Of a stretch of 50,128 nucleotides of DNA, positions 1 to 8,351 are shown piece after piece. Each line of letters opens with the position of its first letter. Within the stretch, counting starts at the first letter, position 1. Source of the DNA: Paracoccaceae bacterium (lineage in GTDB: Bacteria > Pseudomonadota > Alphaproteobacteria > Rhodobacterales > Rhodobacteraceae). The stretch spans positions 1 through 50,128 of the forward strand of contig JAKVCP010000016.1 in assembly GCA_022448925.1 (NCBI GenBank), in the 5' to 3' direction. Under the pieces are notes generated by a model. The model did no database searches. It saw only the letters and a list, made by a program, of their open reading frames with translations, and was not told the origin of the DNA. The position numbers and the translations under genes were made by a program.

Positions 1-1771
1 GAACCGGCACACCGGCCTCGGCGCACACACCGGCCAGGAATGCATCCATCCCGACCTCGTCGAGCCAGGTGCCCAGATACCACAGATGCCCCTCACGCAT
101 GGCAAGTGTCGCACCATCGACACCAGTCAAAACCGGCTTGGCCGTACCCTCCAACGTCTCGATCCAGCGTGTTGCACACCCACCATCATCCAGGGCGCGC
201 GGGCTGTCGCGGCGGATGGTCTCCATCCAGGCGACGGTGACATCCAGCCCCGGAATGGCCGGTGGCAGTGGCACCGGGATTTGCATGTCACCAGTACGCG
301 CCGCACTGCGAGGACCCAGGACCACCTGAGCCGAAGATGCGGCAAGCGCCTGTTTCTGCGCGTCCGACATATGCACAAGTCCGGGCGCAAAGATGGCGCT
401 GTATCCCTCAAAAGCCAAATTGTCTGGCGGCAGGATATCAACGGACAGTCCCAGACGGCGCAACGACCGGTAGGTGTCAAAGACCAGATCGAAATAGCTC
501 AAGCCCTGCCCTTGCGGCTGCACCTCCCAGGCCCAGCAGGCGTCATAATCAAAAATCAGCGCCACCGGCGCCGCACCTGGACAGACCTCGGGCGCGTCCG
601 CCAGTTCCGCAGCCACGGCCAAGGCTTCGGCGTGGCCCGGCGCAGGAACACTGTCTGGCCGCAATAGACCGGCATGCAACTGTTCTTGCGCAAAAGGCGC
701 TTGGCGCCATCGGAAATAGCAGACCGCCTCAGCCCCATGGGCAAAGGCTTCCCAGGACCACAACCGTACCATGCCTGGCAAAGGCGCGGGGTTTACCGGG
801 GCCCAGTTTACCGGGCCCGGTTGTTGCTCCATGACCCACCAGCGCCCACGCCCAACAGACCGGTACAAATCATGATGAAACGCTTGGAAATCCGGGTCGC
901 CCTGCCGCTGATAGGTGCGCTGCCGATCAGGGGAGGCGCCCACGCGATCTTCCAGAAAGCCCAAAGGATAGCTATCCCAGGTCGCGATCTCCATGTCTGC
1001 GGCAACTGCATAGTGGTCAAACTCTGTGACGCGCCCCATGTAATTGTGCGAAATCGGAGCATCCGAAAACTGCCGAATAATCTCGACCTGGGCCTGATTG
1101 TAACGCGCCACCTGGTCCGAGCTAAACCGTCGAAAGGCCAAAACATGAGCCGGATTAGGGTCCGTCACTGTCAGATTTGGCAGATCGATCTGATCAAAAC
1201 TGTCGTACTCCATCGACCAAAAGACATTGCCCCAAGAGCGGTTTAGGGACCCCACACTCTGATATCGCTGCGCACACCAGTCCTGAAACGCCGTGCGCGC
1301 GGCAGCACTGTAAGAAATGACGGTGTCATGACATCCATATTCATTGTCAGTCTGCCAGGCCGCAACATGCGGATTTCGCCCATACCGGCGCGCCACACAC
1401 TCAACAATGCGGCGACTTTCTTGCAGGTATCCCGCATGACTGAAACAATAATGACGACGAGACCCAAACCGGCGCGGGCGACCTTCTGCATCCACCGCCA
1501 GCATATCAGGATGCTTGTCAACAACCCACCGCGGGGGTGTCGCAGTGGGCGTGCCCAGCACCACCTTCAGCCCAGCGCTTCCCAGAATTTCAATGGCCCG
1601 ATCCAGCCAACCCCAAGCGAACACACCGGGTTTGGGCTCCAAACGGCTCCAGGCAAACTCGCCAATCCGGACCCAGGTCAGACCTGATGCCTGCATGCGA
1701 CGCGCATCCTCAACCCAGATCTCTTCCGGCCAATGCTCGGGGTAATAACAGGTGCCCAACGTGCGCTTCAT
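1..1771 (-). CDS. GH42 beta-galactosidase, 3' end outside window
   Basis: Cytoplasmic glycoside hydrolase expected to release galactose from beta-galactosides. The minus-strand frame starting MKRTLGTCYYPEHWPEE at 1771 stays open to the left edge (590 codons seen; the family is usually 650-700 residues), so the C-terminus is missing only because the window ends. The TIM-barrel acid/base motif AWQTDNEYGCHD is present (Glu about residue 144). The nucleophile motif MEQQPGP follows (Glu about residue 315). Both sit where GH42 enzymes have them. There is no signal peptide. It is the last visible gene of the galactose operon, 63 bp behind the lactonase gene, with a copy of the dispersed 21-bp repeat in the gap. 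The start is supported by a purine-rich AAAGGA upstream and by the conserved N-terminal YYPEHWP motif directly after it. Galactosidase is the majority activity of the family; arabinosidase activity is possible. Confidence 0.93.
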   Translation of the reverse strand, partial: MKRTLGTCYYPEHWPEEIWVEDARRMQASGLTWVRIGEFAWSRLEPKPGVFAWGWLDRAIEILGSAGLKVVLGTPTATPPRWVVDKHPDMLAVDAEGRPRRFGSRRHYCFSHAGYLQESRRIVECVARRYGRNPHVAAWQTDNEYGCHDTVISYSAAARTAFQDWCAQRYQSVGSLNRSWGNVFWSMEYDSFDQIDLPNLTVTDPNPAHVLAFRRFSSDQVARYNQAQVEIIRQFSDAPISHNYMGRVTEFDHYAVAADMEIATWDSYPLGFLEDRVGASPDRQRTYQRQGDPDFQAFHHDLYRSVGRGRWWVMEQQPGPVNWAPVNPAPLPGMVRLWSWEAFAHGAEAVCYFRWRQAPFAQEQLHAGLLRPDSVPAPGHAEALAVAAELADAPEVCPGAAPVALIFDYDACWAWEVQPQGQGLSYFDLVFDTYRSLRRLGLSVDILPPDNLAFEGYSAIFAPGLVHMSDAQKQALAASSAQVVLGPRSAARTGDMQIPVPLPPAIPGLDVTVAWMETIRRDSPRALDDGGCATRWIETLEGTAKPVLTGVDGATLAMREGHLWYLGTWLDEVGMDAFLAGVCAEAGVPV

Positions 1772-1798
1772 CCGCCCATCCTTTCACACGCCATGCGC

Positions 1799-1819
1799 TT
1801 CATCTTTCCAAAAATACTC
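1799..1819 (+). repeat. Dispersed 21-bp intergenic repeat, copy 1
   Basis: Reads TTCATCTTTCC, three variable bases (AAA), then AATACTC on the plus strand. Further copies lie at 46388-46408 and 49122-49142, with a degenerate inverted one at 6406-6426. It sits between the lactonase and GH42 genes. Function unknown; similar short elements are common between genes in Rhodobacteraceae. Confidence 0.7.
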
Positions 1820-1833
1820 ACCAGAAACCAAAG

Positions 1834-2691
1834 TTACAAAAGCACACGGTTCGCCGGTTGGCCCGGAATGTCGACCTCACAGACATAGGTCTTGCCCGCG
1901 TCGGGATAGGTTTCATCCAATCCATTCGTCGCGCTGGTGGCAAAAAGCACCGTGAAATCCGGGCCGCCAAAAGCGGGGCAAGTGATATTCTGCGCCGGCA
2001 AATCGATGGCTCGTAAGAACTGTCCGTCTGGCCCATAGCAGGCCAGCCGCGACGCGCCCCATTGTGCGTTCCACAGGTTGCCTGCGCTGTCGACATCTGC
2101 CCCATCCGGGTTCAGTTCTTCGGCCCGCAGGTCGATCCAGACTTCGGGGTCGCCCTTGGGCCAACCCTCGCCATCCAGCGCAACGCGCATGATCTGCCGC
2201 TTGGGTGTGTCCGTGAAATAGGCATGCAGGCCATCCGGTGAAAAGCAGATCGCATTCGAGATGGTGATTGGCGCAAACAGCTTGCGCAGCTCGCCCTTGT
2301 AATAGCGATAGATTGCTCCGGCGTCAGTCTCAGCAAACACACCCATGGTGCCAATCCAGAACCCGCCATAGGGATCGGCGCGCCCGTCGTTGGAGCGTGT
2401 AACAGGGGTGTCTGCCTCAAGCGGGACCAGTGTTTCAAAGGAGCCGTTGGTCAGGTTTAGCCGCGAAAGCGCTGTCTGGCTTGCGACAATAATCGTGTCG
2501 TCGTCTACAATCCCGGCCGCCGAAACATACTCGTCAAAGATCCAGCACTTTGACTCTTTCTGCTCAATATTGGCGCGTTCCAGCATCCTTTTTTCCATGA
2601 TATCGAACCATATCAAGGAATTCCGGGTCGGATGCCAAAGCGGCCCCTCGCCCAGGTAGCACTGCGCCGGATCAAAAACGCGGACCGTCAT
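1834..2691 (-). CDS. SMP-30/gluconolactonase family sugar lactonase
   Basis: Predicted to open galactono-lactone to galactonate, the second step of oxidative galactose breakdown. It is a 285-residue six-bladed propeller protein of normal family length. The metal ligands of the SMP-30 fold are recognisable: Glu15 in LGEGPLW, Asn101 in SNDGR, Asn146 in TISNAICFS and Asp196 in NPDGADVD. The start MTVRVFDP at 2691 is chosen over a longer frame because its ATG overlaps the TGA of the aldolase gene (ATGA), indicating translational coupling. The order kinase, aldolase, lactonase, with a sugar dehydrogenase just upstream, supports a galactonolactone substrate; specificity is inferred from context, since the family also includes arabinono-, xylono- and gluconolactonases. 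Confidence 0.9.
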   Translation of the reverse strand: MTVRVFDPAQCYLGEGPLWHPTRNSLIWFDIMEKRMLERANIEQKESKCWIFDEYVSAAGIVDDDTIIVASQTALSRLNLTNGSFETLVPLEADTPVTRSNDGRADPYGGFWIGTMGVFAETDAGAIYRYYKGELRKLFAPITISNAICFSPDGLHAYFTDTPKRQIMRVALDGEGWPKGDPEVWIDLRAEELNPDGADVDSAGNLWNAQWGASRLACYGPDGQFLRAIDLPAQNITCPAFGGPDFTVLFATSATNGLDETYPDAGKTYVCEVDIPGQPANRVLL

Positions 2692-3293
2692 GACGACAGC
2701 GCGTCCCAGGCCTGCACCATGTCGGCGGCCCGCACGCCGACCTCGGCCACTGACAGGCCCGGTTTGTAAAGCGCAGACCCGATGCCAAAGCCCTCGGCCC
2801 CGGCCTTGCGCCACTCGGCAAAGTTAGATGGACCGACGCCGCCAACGGCATAGACGGGAACCTCTACCGGCAAAACGGCCTTCATCGCCGCCAATCCCTC
2901 GGGCCCGATCAGGAACGAGGGGAACACCTTTAGCCCGGTTGCCCCGCAACGAATGGCCGCAAAACACTCCGTTGGCGTCAGTACCCCGGGCCAGCTCTGC
3001 AGACCCAGCGCTACAGTGCGCTCGATAACCGCCGGGTTGCAATCGGGTGATACAACAATCCGCCCTCCGGCGTCAGCAAGGCGGTCCACGTCCTCTGGCG
3101 ATAACACCGTGCCCGCACCAATCAGCGCCTCTTCGCCCAGCGCATCGACCATACGGCCAATGCTGTCAAAGGGATCAGGAGAGTTCAGCGGAACTTCGAT
3201 CGTGGTGACCCCTGCCGTGATCAGTGCCTCTGCCACGGGCACGGCCTCATCAGGAGTGATCCCGCGTAGGATCGCAATAATATTGCGGCTCAT
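2688..3293 (-). CDS. dgoA: 2-dehydro-3-deoxy-6-phosphogalactonate aldolase
   Basis: Cleaves 2-keto-3-deoxy-6-phosphogalactonate to pyruvate and glyceraldehyde 3-phosphate, the last step of the De Ley-Doudoroff pathway. The 201-residue class I aldolase has the KDPG/KDPGal family signatures: Glu33 in TTIEVPLNSP, the GAGTV loop at about 59-63, and the Schiff-base Lys122 in GLKVFPS. The start MSRNIIAILRG at 3293 follows AAGGA at good spacing and overlaps the stop of dgoK by four bases; the frame extends further upstream, but that part lies inside dgoK. Pairing with DgoK and an upstream alpha-galactosidase favours phosphogalactonate over phosphogluconate as substrate. Confidence 0.93.
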   Translation of the reverse strand: MSRNIIAILRGITPDEAVPVAEALITAGVTTIEVPLNSPDPFDSIGRMVDALGEEALIGAGTVLSPEDVDRLADAGGRIVVSPDCNPAVIERTVALGLQSWPGVLTPTECFAAIRCGATGLKVFPSFLIGPEGLAAMKAVLPVEVPVYAVGGVGPSNFAEWRKAGAEGFGIGSALYKPGLSVAEVGVRAADMVQAWDALSS

Positions 3294-4216
3294 GTAAATT
3301 CCTTGCTCATTTTTTCCATCGCGGCTCTCAGCCCGGTCAGAACAAGATCCTCTCCGGAAAAGGCCAAAGCCGTGACACCCTGCGCTGACAAGGCAGCGCA
3401 ATAATGCCGACTCAGGGACTCGGCTCCCAGAACCGCGACATTCGCCCCCAGCCAATAGGGCCGGGTCGCAGAAAGTTCTGACCCGATCAGATACCCCGAC
3501 AGCCGTGCCCGCCCGGTTGCGGGATCCTGTCCCTCAAGCAACCCGCGTGCGCGCAAATTGAATAGCCGAGCGGCCAGCATTTGCGGTTTGGACAGAGCAT
3601 CGTCGACGGCCTCGCGAAAGGCGGTGTCGTCCCAGCCCGCGCCTTGCAGCACCTGCGCCACAACGGACTGGGTGGCCACGAGGTCAAACAACTCGCCTGT
3701 CATGCAGGTCTGAAAGCTCACGACTTCGCCGGCGCTGATGCGGACCCATTTTGTATGGGTCCCCGGCAGACATAAAACGCCATCAAAATCCGGTTGCCCC
3801 GACAGGAAACCAGCAATCTGGGTTTCCTCGCCCCGCATGACATCTGCAGGATGTAACTGCTTGATGCCTGGCAGGATGTAAACCGCAATCCGTGGATCCC
3901 GCGTGGCAACACGCGTTGCGTTTTCCGGCCCCGGCGGACTGCAGGGTGCCTCGAGGTAAGGGGCCTCTGCCCAGCCCTGACGAGCACCGGCCATACCGCA
4001 GATCATCACCGGCACCTTCTGCCCCCCCTCGGGCAAAGCGTCGCCGATCAGATCCAAGAGCGCGGGTTCGAATGTTTCGCGCGTCAACCGCGCCATTCCC
4101 TTATCAGAGCGGTGCTCGGCCAGAACGGTACCGTCACCAGACATCCCCCAGACCCGCAGGTTGGAAGTTCCCCAGTCAACCGCAATCCAGGACGTATGAC
4201 CGATTCCGCCGCTCAT
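3290..4216 (-). CDS. dgoK: 2-dehydro-3-deoxygalactonokinase
   Basis: Phosphorylates 2-keto-3-deoxygalactonate with ATP, making the substrate for DgoA encoded directly downstream. The 308-residue protein has the DgoK N-terminus with phosphate loop DWGTSNLRVWG (about residues 14-24), the MICGMAGARQGW segment near residue 71 and PGTHTKWVRI in the middle, all typical of the family. Its start overlaps the end of the SDR gene by four bases and its stop overlaps dgoA, so lactonase, aldolase, kinase and dehydrogenase genes form one tightly coupled block. Galactonate dehydratase (DgoD), which would make its substrate, is not visible in this window and may lie beyond the left edge. Confidence 0.93.
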   Translation of the reverse strand: MSGGIGHTSWIAVDWGTSNLRVWGMSGDGTVLAEHRSDKGMARLTRETFEPALLDLIGDALPEGGQKVPVMICGMAGARQGWAEAPYLEAPCSPPGPENATRVATRDPRIAVYILPGIKQLHPADVMRGEETQIAGFLSGQPDFDGVLCLPGTHTKWVRISAGEVVSFQTCMTGELFDLVATQSVVAQVLQGAGWDDTAFREAVDDALSKPQMLAARLFNLRARGLLEGQDPATGRARLSGYLIGSELSATRPYWLGANVAVLGAESLSRHYCAALSAQGVTALAFSGEDLVLTGLRAAMEKMSKEFT

Positions 4217-5001
4217 CCTGTCTGCACCACGCCGCCATCAACGCAGATCACCTGTCCGGTGATCATGCGACTGACTTTGGAAGCCAGGAAGAGAGTCGTT
4301 CCCACGACGTCTTCTTCATAAAGGTGCTCTTTGAGGCTTTGTCGAACCAAGTGCCCGTCAAGCGCGTCGGGCGTGGCCCACATGTCCTGCTGTTTTTGTG
4401 TCAAAACCCAGCCAGGCGCGAGCGCGTTGATGCGGATTTTGTCGGCACCAAATTCACGCGCCATGGTATGTGACATGTTGGCGATGGCCGCATTTGAAGC
4501 CGCATAGATCGGATATCCGTCCTGTCCCATCTTGTAGCTTATCGAACTGAAGTTGATGATTGTTCCACCACCCAGCTTCTGCATGCCCGGAATAACCGCC
4601 TGCATGCCGAAGAAATATGCCTTTAGGTTGATCGCAATCATCCAATCCCAGAAGTCTTCGTCCACATCCAGCGAGGCATGCCGTTTGTCGTTGGCGGCGT
4701 TGTTGACCAGCACTGACACCGGACCAAAAGCCTCGGCGGTCTGATCTATGGCTGCTTTCAGCGCTGGCGTGTCTGTCACGTCGCACTGAATGAACAACGG
4801 TGCGCGCCCATGCTTTTGCGCCATTTCTGAAGCAAATTCACTGGCATCCGAGCGCTGAACAAATCCGACGTTCGCGCCCTGTGCCAGAAATCCGTCGGTC
4901 AGCGCGGCACCAATGCCCGAGCCGCCTCCGGTGATGAAGACAGAAGCGCCGTTTAGGTCTGGGAAAAGTGCAGTTTTGGTCATGGTTGTCTCAATGGTCA
5001 T
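4213..5001 (-). CDS. SDR sugar dehydrogenase (XylB-like), catalytic Lys replaced by Asn
   Basis: Probably oxidises D-galactose to galactonolactone with NAD(P)+, as expected from its place between alpha-galactosidase and dgoK. The 262-residue protein resembles the Caulobacter D-xylose dehydrogenase (XylB) type of SDR. It has the nucleotide loop TGGGSGIG (24-31), NNAAND (100-105), Asn125, Ser153 in FSSIS and Tyr166. The usual catalytic Lys of YxxxK is Asn170: the segment reads YAASNAA, with an AAT codon at 4494-4492. Everything else looks intact. The start at 5001 is chosen because ATG overlaps the GH4 stop (ATGA); an in-frame ATG lies at 4983. Sugar specificity is inferred; activity is uncertain because of the Lys-to-Asn change. 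Confidence 0.87.
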   Translation of the reverse strand: MTIETTMTKTALFPDLNGASVFITGGGSGIGAALTDGFLAQGANVGFVQRSDASEFASEMAQKHGRAPLFIQCDVTDTPALKAAIDQTAEAFGPVSVLVNNAANDKRHASLDVDEDFWDWMIAINLKAYFFGMQAVIPGMQKLGGGTIINFSSISYKMGQDGYPIYAASNAAIANMSHTMAREFGADKIRINALAPGWVLTQKQQDMWATPDALDGHLVRQSLKEHLYEEDVVGTTLFLASKVSRMITGQVICVDGGVVQTG

Positions 5002-6338
5002 GCCGCGCGTTTATCGCGCAGCCAGGCTGGCATCCAGTCGCCATGTGCGGTCAGCATTTCGTCCACCATGTTGCTTATCTGACGCAAGTCCAACTCGGCG
5101 GCGGTGTGCGGATCCATCATGGCGGCGTGATGAACATGGTCGCGGTTTTCTTCGATCAGCGCCCGTACGGTCAGTTCCTGCACGTTGATCTGGCTCCGCA
5201 TCAAGGCGATCAGTTGCGGCGGCACATCATCAACAACAGACGGCTGCACACCATTTCGATCGACAAGGCAGGGTGTTTCAACGGCTGCACCAAGCGGAAG
5301 TTGCGGCATCTGACCCCGGTTCGGCAGGTTTCCATAGATCACATAGGGTGTGTCTGTGACGACCGCGTTCATGATCTCGGCGGCAAACTCGTGGCTTTTG
5401 GGCACGGACACCGCACCCTCCGCTTTCAAAGCCTGGGCCTGCTCGGACCAGTCGGCCTGCTGCTCGATGCAGCGTTGGGGGTATTCATCCAGCGGGATGC
5501 CGAACTCTGTTATCAGGTCCTCGCGCCCATCCTTGATGAACCAGGGTACATATTCAGCCAGATGTTCCGAGCTTTCCGTGCAGAAATAGCCAAGGTGGCG
5601 CATCACCTCGTAGCGCACCTTGTTGGGGCAGCGTGGCATCAGCAGCGGACCCTTGGGCAGCACACCGTTGCGATACCCTTCAGCGAGGCGCGGATACAGG
5701 CTTTGGCCGTTGTGAGCAAGCTCTAGAAAAAAGGCGACATGGTTCACGCCGGCGACGCGATAGTCAATTTCGGATTGTGGCAGGGACAAATCATGGGCGA
5801 TCTCTTGTACCGTATTCTGAACCGAATGGCACAGGCCTACTTGCCTGATCTCCGGAAAGGCTTCGGCCAGGGCCCAGGTGTTGATTGCCATCGGATTGAC
5901 ATATTGCAACATCAAAGCGTCAGGACAGAGATCCGACATGTCCCGAGCGACCTGCCACAGATGCGGTACGGTTCGCAGGCCGCGCATGATCCCCCCCACG
6001 CCCAAAGTGTCGGCGATGGTTTGGCGCAGACCGTAGGACTTCGGAATCTCAAAGTCAGTGATCGTACAGGGATCATAGCCGCCAATCTGGAAAGCCACGA
6101 CGACAAAATCCGCGCCATCGAGCGCCGCACGCTGATCGGAGAACGTCTTGACCGATGCCCCGACCCCCATGGTCGCAATCATTTTCCGTGCGACGAATGC
6201 GCTTTCATCAAGGCGCTGCGGGTCTATGTCCATCAGTGCAAACTCGGCATCGCGCAGCGCCTCGAAGTGCAGACAGTCACCGAGAATGTTCTTCATGAAG
6301 ATGGTGCTGCCAGCGCCTATGAAGGTTATTTTCGTCAT
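4998..6338 (-). CDS. melA: GH4 alpha-galactosidase (NAD- and Mn-dependent)
   Basis: Cytoplasmic alpha-galactosidase of glycoside hydrolase family 4, which uses NAD+ and a divalent metal in an oxidation-elimination mechanism. The 446-residue protein has the Rossmann start FIGAGSTIF (6-14), the QTIADTLGVGG active-site segment (106-116), NPMAINTWA (148-156), and metal ligands Cys170 in GLCHSVQ and His200 in GVNHVAFF. These match the MelA branch better than the 6-phospho-glycosidase branches. The absence of a PTS, with an ABC importer upstream, also fits an unphosphorylated substrate. The ATG at 6338 precedes TKITFIGAGS, the normal family N-terminus. It overlaps the downstream SDR gene by four bases. 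Confidence 0.93.
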   Translation of the reverse strand: MTKITFIGAGSTIFMKNILGDCLHFEALRDAEFALMDIDPQRLDESAFVARKMIATMGVGASVKTFSDQRAALDGADFVVVAFQIGGYDPCTITDFEIPKSYGLRQTIADTLGVGGIMRGLRTVPHLWQVARDMSDLCPDALMLQYVNPMAINTWALAEAFPEIRQVGLCHSVQNTVQEIAHDLSLPQSEIDYRVAGVNHVAFFLELAHNGQSLYPRLAEGYRNGVLPKGPLLMPRCPNKVRYEVMRHLGYFCTESSEHLAEYVPWFIKDGREDLITEFGIPLDEYPQRCIEQQADWSEQAQALKAEGAVSVPKSHEFAAEIMNAVVTDTPYVIYGNLPNRGQMPQLPLGAAVETPCLVDRNGVQPSVVDDVPPQLIALMRSQINVQELTVRALIEENRDHVHHAAMMDPHTAAELDLRQISNMVDEMLTAHGDWMPAWLRDKRAA

Positions 6339-6379
6339 GGATAATCTCTGGGCGGATCCGTTGAAGGTGATGTTGGACC

Positions 6380-6394
6380 GGGGGCTCTGCCCCC
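6380..6394. terminator. Short GC hairpin before the alpha-galactosidase gene
   Basis: GGGGGC-TCT-GCCCCC forms a 6-bp stem with a 3-base loop in the gap between the inner-membrane permease gene (ends 6434) and the GH4 gene (starts 6338). There is no T-run, so it is more likely a transcript-stabilising or repeat-derived element than a full terminator; it lies next to the degenerate 21-bp repeat copy. Confidence 0.45.
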
Positions 6395-6405
6395 CGACCC
6401 CCGGA

Positions 6406-6426
6406 TGTATTTACAAGAAAGATGAA
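6406..6426 (-). repeat. Dispersed 21-bp intergenic repeat, degenerate copy 2
   Basis: On the minus strand it reads TTCATCTTTCT then TGT then AAATACA, matching the other copies apart from two or three bases, but in the opposite orientation to them. It lies between the permease gene and the alpha-galactosidase gene, beside a GC hairpin. Confidence 0.55.
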
Positions 6427-6433
6427 AGGTAGG

Positions 6434-7282
6434 TCATTTCACGGCGCCAAGCGTTAGGCCGGCGATGAAGTGGCGTTGCATCAGGAAGAACATCAGGACG
6501 GGTGGGATTGCCGCCAAAAGAGAGGCAGCACTTACGAGGTGCCAGTTGTTAACGAACTGACCGTTCAGAGCACGCACACCGGCTGTGATCGGCTTGGCCG
6601 TTTCGCCCTGTGTCAGCACATTTGCCCAGAAGAAGTCGTTCCAGACGAAAGTGAAGATCAGAACCGCCAAAGCCGCGATGGCCGGGCGCACAAGTGGCAG
6701 GACGACGTACCAGAAAATCTTCCATTCCTTGACGCCTTCGATCCGGGCGCTTTCTATCAAGTCAAAGGGCAGGGCCTTGATGAAATTGCGCATGAATAGC
6801 GTGCAGAAGCCGGTTTGGAAGGCGGCGTGGAAGAGGAACTGGCCTGCGATCGTATCATAAAGCCCCGTTTGTACGGACATGTCGCGCACCGGAACCATGA
6901 GGATCTGGAAGGGAATGAAGTTGCCCGCCACGAAGAGGAAGAAGAGCGGCACAGCCACGCGGAAGCGGTAGATCGCCAGCGCGTAACCGGCCAAGCAGGC
7001 CAGCGCGACCGAGATGATCACAGTAGGCACGGTGATCAGGACCGAGTTCAGCAGGTAGGTCGCGGCCTCGGACTGGGTGAAAACGGCCACGTAGTTGGCC
7101 GCCATCTGAAACTCGGAGGGCCAACCGAAGACATTGCCTGAGTTTATGTCAGCCGCGCCGCGAATCGATGTCAGAAAAATCGCCAGAAGCGGCAGCAGCC
7201 AGATCAGCAGTGCGACGGGCAAGAAGGCCTGATAGGCGAAAGTAGCCGTGCGGCCTGCGCTTTGGATGGGACGTGGAAACAT
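6434..7282 (-). CDS. Sugar ABC importer inner-membrane permease (MalG type)
   Basis: Second transmembrane subunit of the galactoside importer. The 282-residue protein has six hydrophobic segments and the cytoplasmic EAA loop (IESARIEGVKEWKIF followed by a PLVRP-like end) that docks on the ATPase. The start at 7282 (MFPRPIQS) is preceded by GGGAGG and lies just after the stop of the other permease, so the two are coupled; a longer upstream reading would overlap that gene by 60 bp without a good ribosome site. Family CUT1 (malG/ugpE/lacG); the substrate is inferred from the neighbouring galactosidases. Confidence 0.92.
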   Translation of the reverse strand: MFPRPIQSAGRTATFAYQAFLPVALLIWLLPLLAIFLTSIRGAADINSGNVFGWPSEFQMAANYVAVFTQSEAATYLLNSVLITVPTVIISVALACLAGYALAIYRFRVAVPLFFLFVAGNFIPFQILMVPVRDMSVQTGLYDTIAGQFLFHAAFQTGFCTLFMRNFIKALPFDLIESARIEGVKEWKIFWYVVLPLVRPAIAALAVLIFTFVWNDFFWANVLTQGETAKPITAGVRALNGQFVNNWHLVSAASLLAAIPPVLMFFLMQRHFIAGLTLGAVK

Positions 7283-7283
7283 G

Positions 7284-8264
7284 TCAGCGGCCTCCCTTTT
7301 CGTCCTGGTACATGCGCCACAGGAAATAGCTGATGTAGACAAGCATGATCAGGAACAGAACGGTGGCGATGGCGGATCCGTAACCGTATCGCTCTCCGTA
7401 TTCGCTGATCGCTGTTTCAAACATGTAATGGGCCAGAACATTGGTTGATCCAAACGGACCGCCCTGGGTCATGATGGCGATCATGTCAAAGCTGCGCAGG
7501 GCACCGATGACCGTCACAACGACCGCGATGAAGGTTGCCGGGCGCAGCTGCGGCAGGACAATGAACCAGAGCATCCGCCAGCCCTTGGCCCCGTCAAGGC
7601 GCCCGGCCTCGATTTGGTCGCTGGCCACATTGTTCAAGCCTGTAAGATAAAGGATCATGCAATAGGCGATCTGCGGCCAAAGACCTGCGGCAATGATGCC
7701 ATAAGTGGCCAAGTCAGGGTTCGACAGGATATCCGGCACGGTGCCCGAACACTTGAAAGTGACGTTGCCGACAATGTTTACGGTTTCTTCGCAGTACAGC
7801 CATTTGAAAATCTGACCCACAACGCCAAAATCCGGGTTGTAGAACCAACCAAATATCAGGCCAACGACCACCTGGCTGATCACGAAAGGGAAGAAAAACA
7901 GCGACTTATAAATGCGCATGCCTGGCGTTTTCTGGTTTAGAAACAGCGCGATACCGAGTCCAACAGGAACAGCCAGCATATACAGCAACAGCCACAGCAC
8001 GTTGTTTTTCAGCGAGGTCCAGAACTTTGGATCGTCCCAGAGCTTTACGTAGTTGTCCAAGCCCACCCAGACCGCAGTTGAGCTGCCATCGGCACGATAC
8101 AGGCCGTTCCATTCAAAGAGGCTGAGCCAAATCGACTCGAAAATCGGGATGACGACGTAGACGGCAAAAAACAGCAAGGCCGGAATAAGGAACAGCCAGG
8201 GCGCGATGGCCAGTTTGTTGCGGCGCATCCACGAAGCGGCTTGGGGGGCGGTCGCGTCTGACAT
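7284..8264 (-). CDS. Sugar ABC importer inner-membrane permease (MalF type)
   Basis: First transmembrane subunit of the CUT1 importer. 326 residues starting MSDATAPQ at 8264; a further 14 codons upstream are open but reach into the hairpin region behind the binding-protein gene. The N-terminal segment LAIAPWLFLIPALLFF and the EAA-type loop around AGRLDGAKGWRMLWF mark it as MalF/UgpA-like. A loop with ILSNPDLATYG and two cysteines (CEE, KCSG) is inserted between membrane segments, longer than in minimal family members. It is followed at once by the MalG-type gene and preceded by two stacked stem-loops that probably lower its expression relative to the binding protein. Confidence 0.9.
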   Translation of the reverse strand: MSDATAPQAASWMRRNKLAIAPWLFLIPALLFFAVYVVIPIFESIWLSLFEWNGLYRADGSSTAVWVGLDNYVKLWDDPKFWTSLKNNVLWLLLYMLAVPVGLGIALFLNQKTPGMRIYKSLFFFPFVISQVVVGLIFGWFYNPDFGVVGQIFKWLYCEETVNIVGNVTFKCSGTVPDILSNPDLATYGIIAAGLWPQIAYCMILYLTGLNNVASDQIEAGRLDGAKGWRMLWFIVLPQLRPATFIAVVVTVIGALRSFDMIAIMTQGGPFGSTNVLAHYMFETAISEYGERYGYGSAIATVLFLIMLVYISYFLWRMYQDEKGGR

Positions 8265-8297
8265 GACAAGGGTCCGGAATGCTGCAGGAAAGGAAAG

Positions 8298-8342
8298 CTC
8301 CGCCAAGGGCGGAGAGACCGGGCCACGCAGAGCGTAGCCCGG
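8298..8342. terminator. Tandem stem-loops between binding-protein and permease genes
   Basis: Two strong hairpins occupy the 87-bp gap. CTCCGCC-AAG-GGCGGAG (8298-8314) is a perfect 7-bp stem. The second (8318-8342) pairs CCGGGC with GCCCGG and continues inside as ACGC-AGA-GCGT after one mismatch. No T-run follows, so this looks like a 3' stabiliser or partial terminator giving more binding protein than permease. Confidence 0.7.
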
Positions 8343-8351
8343 CCATGTCTG

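Noticed and set aside
1-1771. Beta-galactosidase considered a broken gene because no complete short frame covers it
   Set aside because: The minus-strand frame is open throughout with both catalytic Glu residues; it only lacks a stop because the window ends.
4968-6344. Long plus-strand open frames (252 and 201 codons) opposite the alpha-galactosidase gene
   Set aside because: They mirror the GC-rich codon pattern of the real minus-strand gene, have no ribosome sites and no recognisable protein features.
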